A stretch of DNA of 64,000 nucleotides, from positions 62,001-126,000 of the forward strand of contig CAWDIB010000001.1 in the NCBI GenBank assembly GCA_963802275.1, in the 5' to 3' direction. Every line of letters begins with the position of its first letter. The first letter of the stretch is position 1. Positions 17,360 through 26,669 of the stretch are shown in pieces. This DNA comes from CAZMZW01 sp963802275 (GTDB lineage Bacteria > Chloroflexota > Anaerolineae > Anaerolineales > Anaerolineaceae). A program made the translations under genes and the position numbers. The notes below the pieces were generated by a model, which worked only from the letters and a program-made list of their open reading frames with translations, was not told the DNA's origin and did no database searches.

Positions 17360-17614
17360 ATGAGCTTTATTACCCGGGTTTTTGGAACTCGATGCGCTGC
17401 CTGTGAGAAAACGCTTAAGAATAGTTCTGGTGGACTTTTTATCGGAGGCGGCGGTGATTATGCCAAGCGTTTAGAGAGTAGGCCAACTTACTGTTCCTCC
17501 TGCGGCAAGTACTTCTGTCTCCATTGCGCATTTAAGGCATCCCAGGCAAAGAAGGTGAATTTTCACTGTTGTCCTGTATGTGGGGCAGAGGTTCCCGATT
17601 ACTATCCTTTATAG
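17360..17614 (+). CDS. Small Cys-rich zinc-binding protein
   Basis: 84 residues from the ATG at 17360, placed 9 bp after a consensus TAGGAGGT. Four CxxC pairs or near pairs are visible: CAAC, CSSC, CLHC and CPVC, suggesting two zinc sites with a Gly-rich loop (GGLFIGGGG) between. No transmembrane segment. Family not recognised; it precedes another zinc-ribbon protein by 65 bp and may share a transcript. Confidence 0.75.
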   Translation: MSFITRVFGTRCAACEKTLKNSSGGLFIGGGGDYAKRLESRPTYCSSCGKYFCLHCAFKASQAKKVNFHCCPVCGAEVPDYYPL

Positions 17615-17679
17615 TTAAGATTCCGGAATCATTAAATCAATCCGAATTGTCTCTAATCAGTGAAAAGGAGAATTAAAAA

Positions 17680-18378
17680 ATGGGCATTTTGGATAAATTG
17701 TTTGGTAAGAAAACAAATAAAAAAGAACTTGCCCCCCAACCCCTTGCTCAGCAGAATGATCAAGCCATGAATATGCTCTGGCGTTGCTCTCAATGCGGAA
17801 CCACACTGGAAAAAAAGAAAGGTTCGGCACTGGCTGTGTTCAAGACTGGAGGCTTATTGGATGGAAACGTTACGTGTGGGGTTTGCGGTGCGGTTCATCG
17901 TATGCAGGATGTGTATTCAGGAAGGTTTGATATTCCAAAAGATTCTCATTTGGGTTATCCTGAAGAAAAAGAAAAAACGGCTAACAAGAGTCCAGAGTTC
18001 AATGAAAAGATCTGTCCAAAATGTGATTATAAAAACCCTCATTATAGGGTCAGATGCAAGAATTGTGATGAATCTCTTGACTTTATTGGTGCAAGTGCAA
18101 AAATTATTGGCGATAAACTCTACATTAGCATGCCCTTTAGCGAAATTGTACAATTGCTTGGAGAACCAAGTGGGATTAACCCCGGCAGCGAAATGCTCGA
18201 ATCTAGCCAGAGTCATACAGTTGTTGCATCAGAGGAGACACGCGCGCAATTGGCCCGCACCCGGTACTGTATGTGGAAACGTCCCGAGGGTAAGTATCTT
18301 CTTGTACTAGAGGATGAAAGGCTTGCTCGAATTTATCAGAAACCAAAAGGAAGTAGTAGGTCGCTTTCTTTACTATAA
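17680..18378 (+). CDS. Two-ribbon zinc protein, unknown function
   Basis: 232 residues with AAAAGGAG ahead of the ATG. Residues ~30-70 hold a first ribbon (CSQCGTTLEKKKG and CGVCGAVHRM), residues ~105-130 a second (CPKCDYKNPHYRVRCKNCD). The C-terminal ~100 residues form a separate compact domain (ISMPFSEIVQLLGEPSG, YCMWKRPEGKYLLVLEDERL) that looks like a small alpha/beta domain of the SmpA/OmlA kind used to scan input strings, though that is a guess. The preceding small zinc protein suggests a functional pair. Confidence 0.72.
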   Translation: MGILDKLFGKKTNKKELAPQPLAQQNDQAMNMLWRCSQCGTTLEKKKGSALAVFKTGGLLDGNVTCGVCGAVHRMQDVYSGRFDIPKDSHLGYPEEKEKTANKSPEFNEKICPKCDYKNPHYRVRCKNCDESLDFIGASAKIIGDKLYISMPFSEIVQLLGEPSGINPGSEMLESSQSHTVVASEETRAQLARTRYCMWKRPEGKYLLVLEDERLARIYQKPKGSSRSLSLL

Positions 18379-18506
18379 AGGAAACAGGTCAATAAATTTG
18401 TTTTTTTTGCATTTAGGCTGTGCTACTTTTTTCCTATAGTTAACCTTGATTATTTCAATTATTAAAATGGATTATTTGTTATCCCAATATTAATGATCCC
18501 TCTCAA

Positions 18507-18725
18507 TCAAAATGCATAAATTGCGTGGATCATAATACCTCCAAGCCCTGATTCTTTCATCTTTTCCAGCAATGGCCGGGGCAGGTCATCCAGAGGTTGG
18601 CTGGAAATCAGCCAATCAGTTTCCGTTTCGAAAAAAATAGGCTTTTCTTTTAGCAGGTTTTTAGGGGAAGATCCACCAGGCAGATAAACTGGCAGATCAT
18701 GCAGCCCAACAGGCAGTTTTGCCAT
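18507..18725 (-). CDS. Short hypothetical ORF, possibly a remnant
   Basis: 72 codons (MAKLPVGLHDLPVYLPGG, TDWLISSQPLDDLPRPL). The composition is protein-like and globular, but no ribosome site precedes the ATG and no family is recognised. It may be the surviving end of a lost gene. Confidence 0.3.
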   Translation of the reverse strand: MAKLPVGLHDLPVYLPGGSSPKNLLKEKPIFFETETDWLISSQPLDDLPRPLLEKMKESGLGGIMIHAIYAF

Positions 18726-19249
18726 TCTGGTTTCAGCAAACCAGAGAATTCCATATCAGACTGTTTTTCATTCCATAAAGTGATACGGTATTCGGTTAAT
18801 ATTTATTAATATGAGTCGTTTTTCCTAATTTGGGTGATCAAATGAAAGCGCCCCTACCGAATTGCTAAACTTGAAGTAGGACATCAACAAGTTCAAGCAA
18901 AGGAGGAACGCTTATGTACCCATTTTATCTTGGAAAATATTAGCGATTTATTTGAGTCGCCTTCCCTGTTTTCGGTGCAAATCGGGTGCAATAGGGATGA
19001 AACAGAGTGGACACAGTAGACACAATAGACACAATAGATGATTTTTACTCTGTTTTGTGCACTGGGTAGACACAATAGACGCTATACCACATAGTAGACG
19101 AGTTAAATACTGACTCTTAATCAGCAGTCCGATGGTTTGTTTCCACAGAAACGAATCTGATCATTCTGTACTTTACGCGTAAAACCACTTGGATTTATTA
19201 TTTTTCTAAATGTCGGATTTTGTCGGGTTTAGCAAATCCCTACAAAAAG
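18726..19249. other. Non-coding stretch with a short tandem repeat
   Basis: About 520 bases. An AAAGGAGG ribosome site at about 18899 is followed by a nine-codon frame (MYPFYLGKY) and a stop, which looks like the start of a truncated gene. At 19011-19039 the 9-mer ACAATAGAC (first unit ACAGTAGAC, last ACAATAGAT) repeats three times, and a further copy lies at 19070-19080. Nothing else is recognisable. Confidence 0.5.
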
Positions 19250-20098
19250 TCAGAATAGCTTGTACTCCAACCGACCAAAGAGGGCGTAGTGGTCGCAGCC
19301 GCGGCCGCCATCCAGGCGGCGGGTGCCGGGGGTGATGCCGAGCGTATCCAGCGTGCCGAGGGCGAAGTTGCTGGCGGCGATGTCAATAGTGCGGCTGAGG
19401 AGGGGGAAGACACTGGTCAACTCCGGCAGTCCGTCCGCGCCGAAACGGTTGTGGATCTCCAGGCTGCGACCAGCCCAGCCGCCCGCCATTAACTCGCGGA
19501 AGACCTGTTCGCTGCGGTCATTCTCCCGCCAGGGGTCCAGGTTGAAATCGCCGGCAATGAGCAGGTTCCTTTTGCGCAAAAGCGGCAGTCCTTTTTTCGC
19601 AGGGCTGGTATGGAATATGTTCAGCAGAGCATTTACGCGGCAGTCGGCGTTGGTGCTGTGCAAGTGAAAGGCGGCTACATCAAAGGTAAATCCATCCTTG
19701 AGCCGGATGGTGGCAGCCTGGGCGGAGAAGGCGTGGTCGCAGGCGTTGCCCTGCCGCTCGGTGCGCGGATTGTGCTTGTACCCGCCCGGCTGGCAGCCGA
19801 GGATGTTGCCTGCGCTGGTATGCACGGCAATACCGTCGAACTGGCTGCGCTGGTCGGTTACGATGGAGTAATCACTGCCCAGCAGGCGGCGAATCTGCGG
19901 ATGCCGGGGATCACGGCCGAGGTACTCCAAGTAGCCGATGCTCTCCTGGTAAATGACGATATCCGGCTGCAGGCGACGAATGCGGCGCTGCAAACGCCAT
20001 TCAGTCAGGCGCGAGACGAGCTTGTTCTTATGCCTTTCGTTAAAGTAGCGCGGTTCGGCATTGCCGAGGTTGACACATAAAATAGTGAAGGATGGCAT
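19250..20098 (-). CDS. Endonuclease/exonuclease/phosphatase-fold protein
   Basis: 282 residues of the EEP (DNase I-like) superfamily, metal-dependent phosphodiesterases. Visible elements in order: an N-terminal strand FTILCVNLGNAE, PDIVIYQESIGYLEYLG with the metal-binding Glu, QFDGIAVHTS, FDVAAFHLHSTNADCR with the catalytic His region, LLIAGDFNLDPW, and a C-terminal CDHYALFGRLEY with the catalytic Asp-His pair. No signal peptide, so cytoplasmic. Substrate (DNA, RNA end, phospholipid) cannot be read from sequence. Its ATG is 23 bp downstream of the broken HMT/MTHFR stop, on the same strand. Confidence 0.85.
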   Translation of the reverse strand: MPSFTILCVNLGNAEPRYFNERHKNKLVSRLTEWRLQRRIRRLQPDIVIYQESIGYLEYLGRDPRHPQIRRLLGSDYSIVTDQRSQFDGIAVHTSAGNILGCQPGGYKHNPRTERQGNACDHAFSAQAATIRLKDGFTFDVAAFHLHSTNADCRVNALLNIFHTSPAKKGLPLLRKRNLLIAGDFNLDPWRENDRSEQVFRELMAGGWAGRSLEIHNRFGADGLPELTSVFPLLSRTIDIAASNFALGTLDTLGITPGTRRLDGGRGCDHYALFGRLEYKLF

Positions 20099-20121
20099 GG
20101 CGCATTTTTCTCCACACCAGA

Positions 20122-21999
20122 TTACGCACTGGCGCGGGTAAAGGTTTCGATGATGCGCGCGGCGTAGTCGAAGCGGTTAAAGGCGGGCATGAGGTAAATA
20201 CCCTGCGCCAGCGGCTTTACCTGGCGGATGAGGTCCACGGCCAACTCGATGCCTTTGCTGGCGCCCATTTCGCCGGCAGTTTCCATCTGCTTTTGTACAT
20301 TTTCAGGAATCTCGATGCCCGGAACCTCGTGCTGCAGGAAGGCGGCGTGGCGGGCGGAAGCCAGCGGCAGAATGCCGACCAGGATGGGCATCGGGAAGCG
20401 GCCATACTTCTTTTCATACCTGGTGAAGAATTGTTCAAGCGGACGTGTGTTCATAAATCGGCTGGGTGAGAACAAAATCCGCGCCGCCTTCGATCTTGCG
20501 GCGGATGAGCTCCAGCTCGCGCTCCAGGTCCGGCGCGGTCAGGTTGAGCGCGCTGCCGACAAAGAAGCTGGTCGGCTGGCCGATATCCGTCCCGGCATGG
20601 TCTACGCCGGCATTGAAGCCCTGCTTGATCAGTTTCACCAGACCGGATGGCGCCAGGTCGTAATTATCCATCGCGTCCGGATAATCGCCGATGGCGGTCG
20701 GGTCGCCCATGACCACAAAGACATTGCGCACATCCAGGGCATGCGCGGCCAGCAGGTCGCCCTGCACGCGCAGCAGATTGCGCCCGCGGGTGGGGAAGTG
20801 CAGCACGGTTTCAATCTTCACTTTGCGCTGGATAAGGCTGCACACTGCCCAGGGGCTCATGCGCATGCGCGCCATGGGGCTGTCGGCCACGTCAATCACG
20901 TCCGCGCCGGCTTCTGCCATCAGGCTGGCGCCGGCCAGCAGTTTGTGGGTCGAAAGTCCGCGCGGCGGGTCCATTTCAACGGCAAAAACAAATTTGCCTT
21001 TGGCAAGTTTCTTGCGCCAGGCGCGTGGGTTCATGCTGTTCGGATGCTTCCGGTTTCCTGCAACTTCGCGTTCACGATGCGATGGCCGTTTGTTTCGACC
21101 GATGGGCGTGCGTTCCAATGCGCCTGCGCATGGCTGCGATATGCGCCGGGGTGGTGCCGCAGCAGCCGCCGATGATGCTTGCGCCGGCTTTCCAGAAGGA
21201 CAGGGCATAATCACCAAAGTAATCGGCTGAAGCCGGATAAAAGATGCGTCCGCCAATCTGTTCCGGCCAGCCGGCGTTGGGTTTGATCCAGAACTTGTCC
21301 TGTCCGGCAGCGCTGCCCGCATTTCCTGCAGGATGCGGATCAGCTGGTTGGGACCGCCAGAACAGTTGATGCCGATCACATCTGCGCCAAAATCATGCAG
21401 CGCGTTGGCCACCTTGGCCGGACTGTCGCCCAGCAGGGTGCGGTCATCGCGGGTGAAGGTCATGGAGGCGACAATCGGGATATCGGTTTGCACGGCGCGC
21501 GCGGCAGCGATGGCTTCGCGGATCTCGTACAGGTCGGTGACGGTTTCAATGACCAGCAGGTCAACGCCGGCTGCCAACAACACGCGATCTGTTCCTGGTA
21601 GGCAGCGCGGGCTTCCTCCGGCTGTACGCGCCCGAAAGGCGCCAGGCGGATGCCCAGCGGGCCCACATCGCCGCCAATCAATACTTCTTTGAGGGAGGCC
21701 TTGACTGCTTTGCGCGCCGCCTTCACTCCGGCAGAATTGATCTCTTCGAGCTTGCCCTCCAGTCCATGCCGGTCGAGCTTGAAGCGGTTGGCACCGAAGG
21801 TGTTGGTCAGGATGATCTGCGAACCAGCATCAATGTAGTCGCGGTGGATACCGCCAACCATTCCGGGATCGGTGAGGTTTAGTTCGTCAAAGCAGTTCTC
21901 AAAACCGATGCCGCGCTCATGCAGCAGGGTGCCCATGGCGCCATCCGCAAGGAGGGGGCGGGGACGCTGGAGGATCTCAAGAAAGTCTTTTTTATTCAT
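20122..21999 (-). pseudogene. Homocysteine S-methyltransferase/MTHFR fusion, multiply frameshifted
   Basis: Joined frames give a protein of ~620 residues: an N-terminal homocysteine methyltransferase domain (LLADGAMGTLLHERGIGFEN, ILTNTFGANRFKL, VIGINCSGGPNQ, IIGGCCGTTPAH) and a C-terminal methylenetetrahydrofolate reductase domain (KFVFAVEMDPPRG, VFVVMGDPTAIGDYP, FVLTQPIYE, GRFPMPILVGILPLAS). Family members (YitJ-like) make methyl-THF and methylate homocysteine. Frame changes are needed near 21590, 21305, 21115 and 20460. The two middle ones compensate each other, so only ~65 residues between them are garbled. It starts 15 bp after metH and would supply methyl-THF to it; loss of this function next to an intact metH is odd, so sequence error should be ruled out. 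Confidence 0.8.
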
Positions 22000-22014
22000 C
22001 GGTACCTTCTTTCA

Positions 22015-25000
22015 TCAATGCATGGAGAAATAACCCGCCTGCGGGTGATGGAGGATGATGGCGGCGGTGGAGAGTTCGGGCGACATTTGGAAGGCGCTGG
22101 TGAGGCGCAAGCCCAGCTTTTCCGCGGCGGGCAGGAAGGAAAAGAGGACGGCATGCTGGCTGAGGTCGGGCAGGGCGGGGTACCCCCAGGAGTAGCGCCG
22201 GCCCTGTTTGGCGGGCAGCTCCAATTCGCGGCGGATGCGGGCATGCCCGGTTTCGGCCAGCGCTTCGGTGAGCGCCACCGCCAGCCCGTGAGAGTAATAG
22301 GCTTCGGTCAGGTCATTGTCTTGATAGAGGCGTGTGATGTGGTCAATGGCACGCTGCCCGACGGTGACCACCTGGAAGGCGGCGACGTCCATTTTGGAGC
22401 TTTGCCGACTGGCGAAGAAATCCGCCAGGCAAATTCCCTGAGGTATGCTCTGACGCGGGAAGTGAAAGCGGGCGATCTCATTGGCTGATGAGGGAGGATG
22501 ATTTTCGACTGCATACACCAGCAGGTCATTGCCAGCCGATTGGACCAGCCAGTAGCCGTAGAGGATGGATAAATCCAGCCAGGGCGAGGCAGCCAGGTCA
22601 GCGGTCATGCGTTGGAAACGCTGCTCAAAATCCTTGCTGTATTTTTCCCATTTCTCACCGCGGGCATTTTTGGCACCCCAGGACAAGCGGTACAGGGATT
22701 TCTTGTTGATATGAGCCAGCACCTCATCCAACGCGGGCTGGTACAGACGTGGCCCCCAAAAGGGCGGATGGGGGATGGGGGCAGGTTCTATGGTGGTCTG
22801 AGCTTCGCGCTCTATATGTGGTGATTCTTTATTATCATGTATTTCAACAGGAGTATCGACAGGCATCTGAGCATTGTCAATGGCGGATGGTGCGGACTTG
22901 GCGATATGGTCAAGCACAGTCAGGGCAACAAAAGCATCCCGGCAATAATGGACGCCACCGGCATAGGGCTGCCTACCGGGTGGATTGGCAATGCGTTGGG
23001 CAAACTCGGCGTTGATGGCCGCCCCGCCGATGAGCAGGGGGATGGAAAGCCCGCGGCGCTGCAGCTCTTCCGCCACCACGCCCATCTGCTGGCTGGTGCT
23101 GACCAGCAGGGCGCTCAATCCAATGGCATCCGCTTTCTTTTCCAGGGCGGTTTGGATGATGGTCTCGGCTGGCACCTGCTTGCCCAGGTCGATAACCTCG
23201 TAGCCGTTGTTGGCCAGAATGGTCCTGACCAGGTTCTTGCCTATGTCATGCACATCGCCATAAACAGTGGCAAGCACCACGCGGCCCTTGCTGAGCGACT
23301 GGCCGCGCTGCAGGTACTGCTCCAGGTGGTCAACCGCTTTTTTCATCACCTCGGCCGATTGCAGCACAAAGGGCAGGATCAATTCACCTTTGCCGAATTT
23401 ATCACCGACAGTCTGCATAGCCGGCAGCAGCAGTTCATTCAAAATGAAAAGCGCGCTTTCATTTTTCGTGGTTAGGTTATCAGTTTGGATGAGAAGGTCA
23501 ATATCCTGCTCCAGTCCCTGGCTGCTGCGGTTGAGGATGTGCGCACTGATCTTTTCCTGCGGGGAGAGTTCGGTTTTTGTTTCAGGGGAGCCAGCCGTGT
23601 GCCCATTTTTTTGATCTTGCTCAAAGCAGGAGATGAATGCGGACAGGGCGTCACGGCTGCGATTGAAGAGCAGATTTTCCGCCAATTCTTTTTTACTAGC
23701 GGGGATATCCGGGTAGGGCATCACCTGGACGGCATTGAGGATGGCCATATCCAAGCCGGCTTGCAGGGCATGGTAGAGGAAGATGCTGTTCAATACGGCG
23801 CGGACGTCCTTGCTTAATCCAAAGGATACATTGCTGACCCCCAGAGAAGTGAACACGCCCGGCAATTCTTTTTTAATGAGGCGGATGGCTGAGAGGGTTT
23901 CCACGGCGCTGGCGGCGGTTTCCGCATCGCCGCTGGCGAGGGTGAAGGTGAGCGGGTCAAAGACCAGGTCAGCGGACTGCAGCTGATGTTTATCCACGGC
24001 GAGCTGGTGGATGCGCCTGGCGACGTCCAGCTTTTGCCCGGCGGTTTTAGCCATGCCCTGTTCGTCAATGGTCAGGCAGATCAAGGCAGCGTTGAAACAT
24101 TTGGCCAGCTCGAGTACTTTTTCAGCCTTGGCTTTGCCGCCTTCCAGGTTGATGGAATTGATCAGGCAGCGGCCGGGGGCATGCTTGAGGGCGGCTTCCA
24201 GGACGGCCGGGTCGGTGCTGTCCAGCACCAGTAGGGCATCCACCGCCGGCGCGAGAGTCTGCACCAACTGCTGCATGGTTTGGGCCTCAGTATCCTGCTC
24301 GGTCAGGGCGGTGCACAGGTCGAGGGCATGGGCGCCGCTTTCCAGCTGGCGGCGGGCGATGGACAGGGCAGCCTGCCAATCGCGAGCGAGGACGACCTGT
24401 TTGAACTCGCGACTACCCTGGGTGTTCAGGCGTTCGCCGATGATGAGCGGCGCGGGCTCCTGCCGCATGGGCAAGGCGTGCATGGCGGAAGCCAGCCAGG
24501 CGTTCTTTTCTTTTAGGCGGGTGGGCGCCGGGTGGTTGCCAAGCTTTTCCACCAGCAGGCGCAGATGTTCGGGTGTGGTGCCGCAGCAACCCCCGACGAT
24601 GTTGATCTGGTATTGTTTGACGAAATCTGCCATTTGGTCGGCAAAATCGCGGGGAGTCAAAGGATAGATGGCCTGGCCATCGCGGCTTTGGGGGATACCG
24701 GCATTGGGGGAACAGGAGACCGGCAAACTGGAAAAGCGGCCGAGGATTGAGATGGGTTCGCGCATCAGGTCGGGCCCGGTGGAGCAGTTGATGCCGATGA
24801 TGTCAACGGGCATGCCCTCCAGGATAGCGAGCACGGCGCGGATGTCGGTACCAAGCAGCATGCGCCCGCCGGCGTCCAGGGTGACCTGCACCTGCAAGGG
24901 GTGATGGAGGTCGGCTTGGCGGATACCGAGGATGGCAGCTTTCACCTCGAGGATATCCTGTGAAGTTTCCACGAGGAAGAGGTCCACACCGCCTTCCAAC

Positions 25001-25479
25001 AGGGCGGCGGCCTGCTGGCGGAAGACATCCACCAATTCATCGAAGCTGAGGTGACTGAGCGACGGGTCACCGGAGGAGGGCAGCTGACCGGTGGGGCCGA
25101 TGGAGCCGGCCACATAACGGGGATGAGCGGGGGTGGTGTATTCATCCGCCAGACGGCAGGCCAAGACGGCAGCTGCATGGTTGATGTCCTGCACTCGGTC
25201 AGCGATGCCATATTCCGCCAGGGTGATACGGTTGGCACGGAAGGTATTGGATTCGATGACATCCACGCCCACCTCCAGGAAGGAGCGGTGGATCTTTTCC
25301 ACCGATTGCGGGCTGGAAAGCGAGAGAAAGTCGTTGCAGCCGCGCGTACGTTCACCCCCAAAATCCGCCGCGGTCAGATTCAGCTTATCCAGGTTGGTGC
25401 CCATGGCGCCATCAAAGATGACCACTTTTTGTCTGACCATTTCCAGGTAGACAGGCTTGTTTTTCGCTTGTTCAGTCAT
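22015..25479 (-). CDS. metH: Cobalamin-dependent methionine synthase
   Basis: 1,154 residues. It transfers methyl from 5-methyl-THF through cobalamin to homocysteine, making methionine. Domains in order: homocysteine-binding barrel (FDGAMGTNLDKLNL at ~27; GINCSTG near 231 and GGCCGTTPEH near 296 as zinc-Cys motifs), pterin-binding domain (~340-590, LIIGERLNTQGSREFK), cobalamin cap and Rossmann domain (DVHDIGKNLV near 743, with the cobalt-ligating His), then the AdoMet-dependent activation domain (~900-1154, ending FQMSPELSTAAIILHHPQAG). All four modules are present and the length is slightly below E. coli MetH (1,227). The start at 25479 is six codons inside the longest frame and has GGAAAAG upstream. 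Expression is under a SAM-I riboswitch in the leader. Confidence 0.96.
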   Translation of the reverse strand: MTEQAKNKPVYLEMVRQKVVIFDGAMGTNLDKLNLTAADFGGERTRGCNDFLSLSSPQSVEKIHRSFLEVGVDVIESNTFRANRITLAEYGIADRVQDINHAAAVLACRLADEYTTPAHPRYVAGSIGPTGQLPSSGDPSLSHLSFDELVDVFRQQAAALLEGGVDLFLVETSQDILEVKAAILGIRQADLHHPLQVQVTLDAGGRMLLGTDIRAVLAILEGMPVDIIGINCSTGPDLMREPISILGRFSSLPVSCSPNAGIPQSRDGQAIYPLTPRDFADQMADFVKQYQINIVGGCCGTTPEHLRLLVEKLGNHPAPTRLKEKNAWLASAMHALPMRQEPAPLIIGERLNTQGSREFKQVVLARDWQAALSIARRQLESGAHALDLCTALTEQDTEAQTMQQLVQTLAPAVDALLVLDSTDPAVLEAALKHAPGRCLINSINLEGGKAKAEKVLELAKCFNAALICLTIDEQGMAKTAGQKLDVARRIHQLAVDKHQLQSADLVFDPLTFTLASGDAETAASAVETLSAIRLIKKELPGVFTSLGVSNVSFGLSKDVRAVLNSIFLYHALQAGLDMAILNAVQVMPYPDIPASKKELAENLLFNRSRDALSAFISCFEQDQKNGHTAGSPETKTELSPQEKISAHILNRSSQGLEQDIDLLIQTDNLTTKNESALFILNELLLPAMQTVGDKFGKGELILPFVLQSAEVMKKAVDHLEQYLQRGQSLSKGRVVLATVYGDVHDIGKNLVRTILANNGYEVIDLGKQVPAETIIQTALEKKADAIGLSALLVSTSQQMGVVAEELQRRGLSIPLLIGGAAINAEFAQRIANPPGRQPYAGGVHYCRDAFVALTVLDHIAKSAPSAIDNAQMPVDTPVEIHDNKESPHIEREAQTTIEPAPIPHPPFWGPRLYQPALDEVLAHINKKSLYRLSWGAKNARGEKWEKYSKDFEQRFQRMTADLAASPWLDLSILYGYWLVQSAGNDLLVYAVENHPPSSANEIARFHFPRQSIPQGICLADFFASRQSSKMDVAAFQVVTVGQRAIDHITRLYQDNDLTEAYYSHGLAVALTEALAETGHARIRRELELPAKQGRRYSWGYPALPDLSQHAVLFSFLPAAEKLGLRLTSAFQMSPELSTAAIILHHPQAGYFSMH

Positions 25480-25498
25480 TATTCTTTTCCATTGCATT

Positions 25499-25524
25499 AA
25501 AAAACCTCTCTGGATAGAGAGGTT
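25499..25524 (-). terminator. Riboswitch-controlled intrinsic terminator of metH
   Basis: On the minus strand AACCTCTCT / AGAGAGGTT forms a 9-bp stem with a short loop, followed by T residues, 20 bp before the metH start. It lies directly after the SAM-I aptamer, the normal position of the expression platform. Confidence 0.85.
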
Positions 25525-25538
25525 CTGTCTTCCTTTTA

Positions 25539-25647
25539 CCTCATCTTCCAGAATTCCGCTTGTGCGGTTTCTGCCGGAGTTGGCACCAGCAACTGCTGTG
25601 GTTGCCGAGGTTTCACAGGGCCGGTCCCTCCACCTCTCTGGATGAGA
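25539..25647 (-). promoter_or_regulatory. SAM-I (S-box) riboswitch aptamer
   Basis: Minus-strand sequence has the S-box elements in order: P1 arm CTCATC, AGAGAGGTGGAGGGA, CCGGCCCTGTGAAACC, CGGCAACC, GGTGCCAACTCCGGCAGAAA, and closing arm GATGAG. The GGTGGAGGGA, AAACC..GGCAACC and GGTGC(C/T)AA(T/C)TCC blocks are the conserved core. With the following terminator it should switch metH off when S-adenosylmethionine is plentiful. Confidence 0.93.
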
Positions 25648-25658
25648 ATCGATGGATT

Positions 25659-25687
25659 AGTTTACCATCAAGCCATGTTTCGGTCAA
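25659..25687 (-). promoter_or_regulatory. Promoter for the riboswitch-metH transcript
   Basis: On the minus strand TTGACC (25687-25682), 17-bp spacer, TAAACT (25664-25659). Transcription would begin near 25652, a few bases before the aptamer's first stem. Confidence 0.75.
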
Positions 25688-25711
25688 ATTTATTTTAAAA
25701 ACACCAAAATT

Positions 25712-25740
25712 TTGACTTTTGCCTGCGTTTATGCTATTGT
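25712..25740 (+). promoter_or_regulatory. Promoter for the MBL-fold gene
   Basis: TTGACT (25712-25717), 17-bp spacer, TATTGT (25735-25740). It is divergent from the metH promoter, with only 24 bp between the two -35 boxes. Confidence 0.6.
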
Positions 25741-25774
25741 TAACCGGAAAATTTTGATGAAAGGTGTGCATGCC

Positions 25775-26638
25775 ATGCTGCGCGAAAGAATTGCAGACAA
25801 TGTTTACTGGTTCCAAAGTGAGATCTACGCCCAGGTAACGGCTGGAGTGGTGATTGGCAGCAACTGGGCGGTGGTGGTCGATACGCTGGCCACCCCGGAT
25901 GAGTCGCTGGAGATGCGCAGTTTTATTGAAGATTCACTGCAGATGCCGGTGCGGTATATCATCAACACCATCTACCACGCAGACCATACCTGGGGCAACT
26001 GCTACTTCCCTGGCGCAACCGTGATCGGGCACAGCCTATGCCGCAAGCTGATGGCGGAGCGCAGTGAAGCTGCCTTAAAGGAAATCAAGGAAGAAGACGC
26101 AGCTTATGAACGTACCAAGATCGTGCTACCCAGCCTAACCTTTGATTCGGGCACGCTTTCGCTGCAGGTGGGCAAGAAACACCTAAAGATCTTTCCCACG
26201 CCCGGCAACAGCCCGGATGGCATCTCGGTGTTGGTACGCGAGGATCGCGTTCTCTTTTCCGGAGATGCATTCATGCCGCTGCCCTACATTGTGGAAGGGG
26301 ATGTGGATGTCCTGGCGGATACCATTCGAACCATTGGCAAGATGAGCCTGGAGAACATTGTGCAGGGACACGGTGAAATCATCCTGCGCGGGGAGATCGA
26401 GAATGCCACGCGCAGCAACCTGAACTATATTGCCAATTTGAAGAAGGTCATCAAGGCGGCTGTGCGCATCAAGGACCCCACGCGCAAGCTGCTGGACGCC
26501 ACGGTGGAAATCTGCGGGAAAAGCCGCGTGCTGCTGGGTGGGCAGGTGGAAATGCTGCACCGCCGCAACCTGATCGCCCTCTACCAAAAAGAATCCGGGC
26601 GCGACAGTGCTCAATTGGCGATTCAATTTCAAAAATAA
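25775..26638 (+). CDS. Metallo-beta-lactamase-fold hydrolase
   Basis: 287 residues, single MBL domain, cytoplasmic (no signal peptide). The metal motif is NTIYHADHTWGNCYF (HxDHxxGN form), followed by TPGNSPDGISVLV in place of the common GHTPGS, a GDAFMPLPYI Asp ligand and VQGHGEIILRG with the last His. The C-terminal ~80 residues are helical and basic. Loss of the usual first His pair spacing (HADH rather than HxHxDH) suggests a subfamily with reduced or altered metal binding; the substrate is unknown. The start at 25775 has AAAGGTG upstream; an ATG six codons earlier (25757) is too close to the predicted transcription start. Confidence 0.82.
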   Translation: MLRERIADNVYWFQSEIYAQVTAGVVIGSNWAVVVDTLATPDESLEMRSFIEDSLQMPVRYIINTIYHADHTWGNCYFPGATVIGHSLCRKLMAERSEAALKEIKEEDAAYERTKIVLPSLTFDSGTLSLQVGKKHLKIFPTPGNSPDGISVLVREDRVLFSGDAFMPLPYIVEGDVDVLADTIRTIGKMSLENIVQGHGEIILRGEIENATRSNLNYIANLKKVIKAAVRIKDPTRKLLDATVEICGKSRVLLGGQVEMLHRRNLIALYQKESGRDSAQLAIQFQK

Positions 26639-26669
26639 ATTTCAGATATTAAAAATCGGTTGAATCCTT

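Noticed and set aside
20228..21175. + strand ORF of 315 codons
   Set aside because: It is the shadow of the HMT/MTHFR gene; composition is high in Ala/Arg with no domain.
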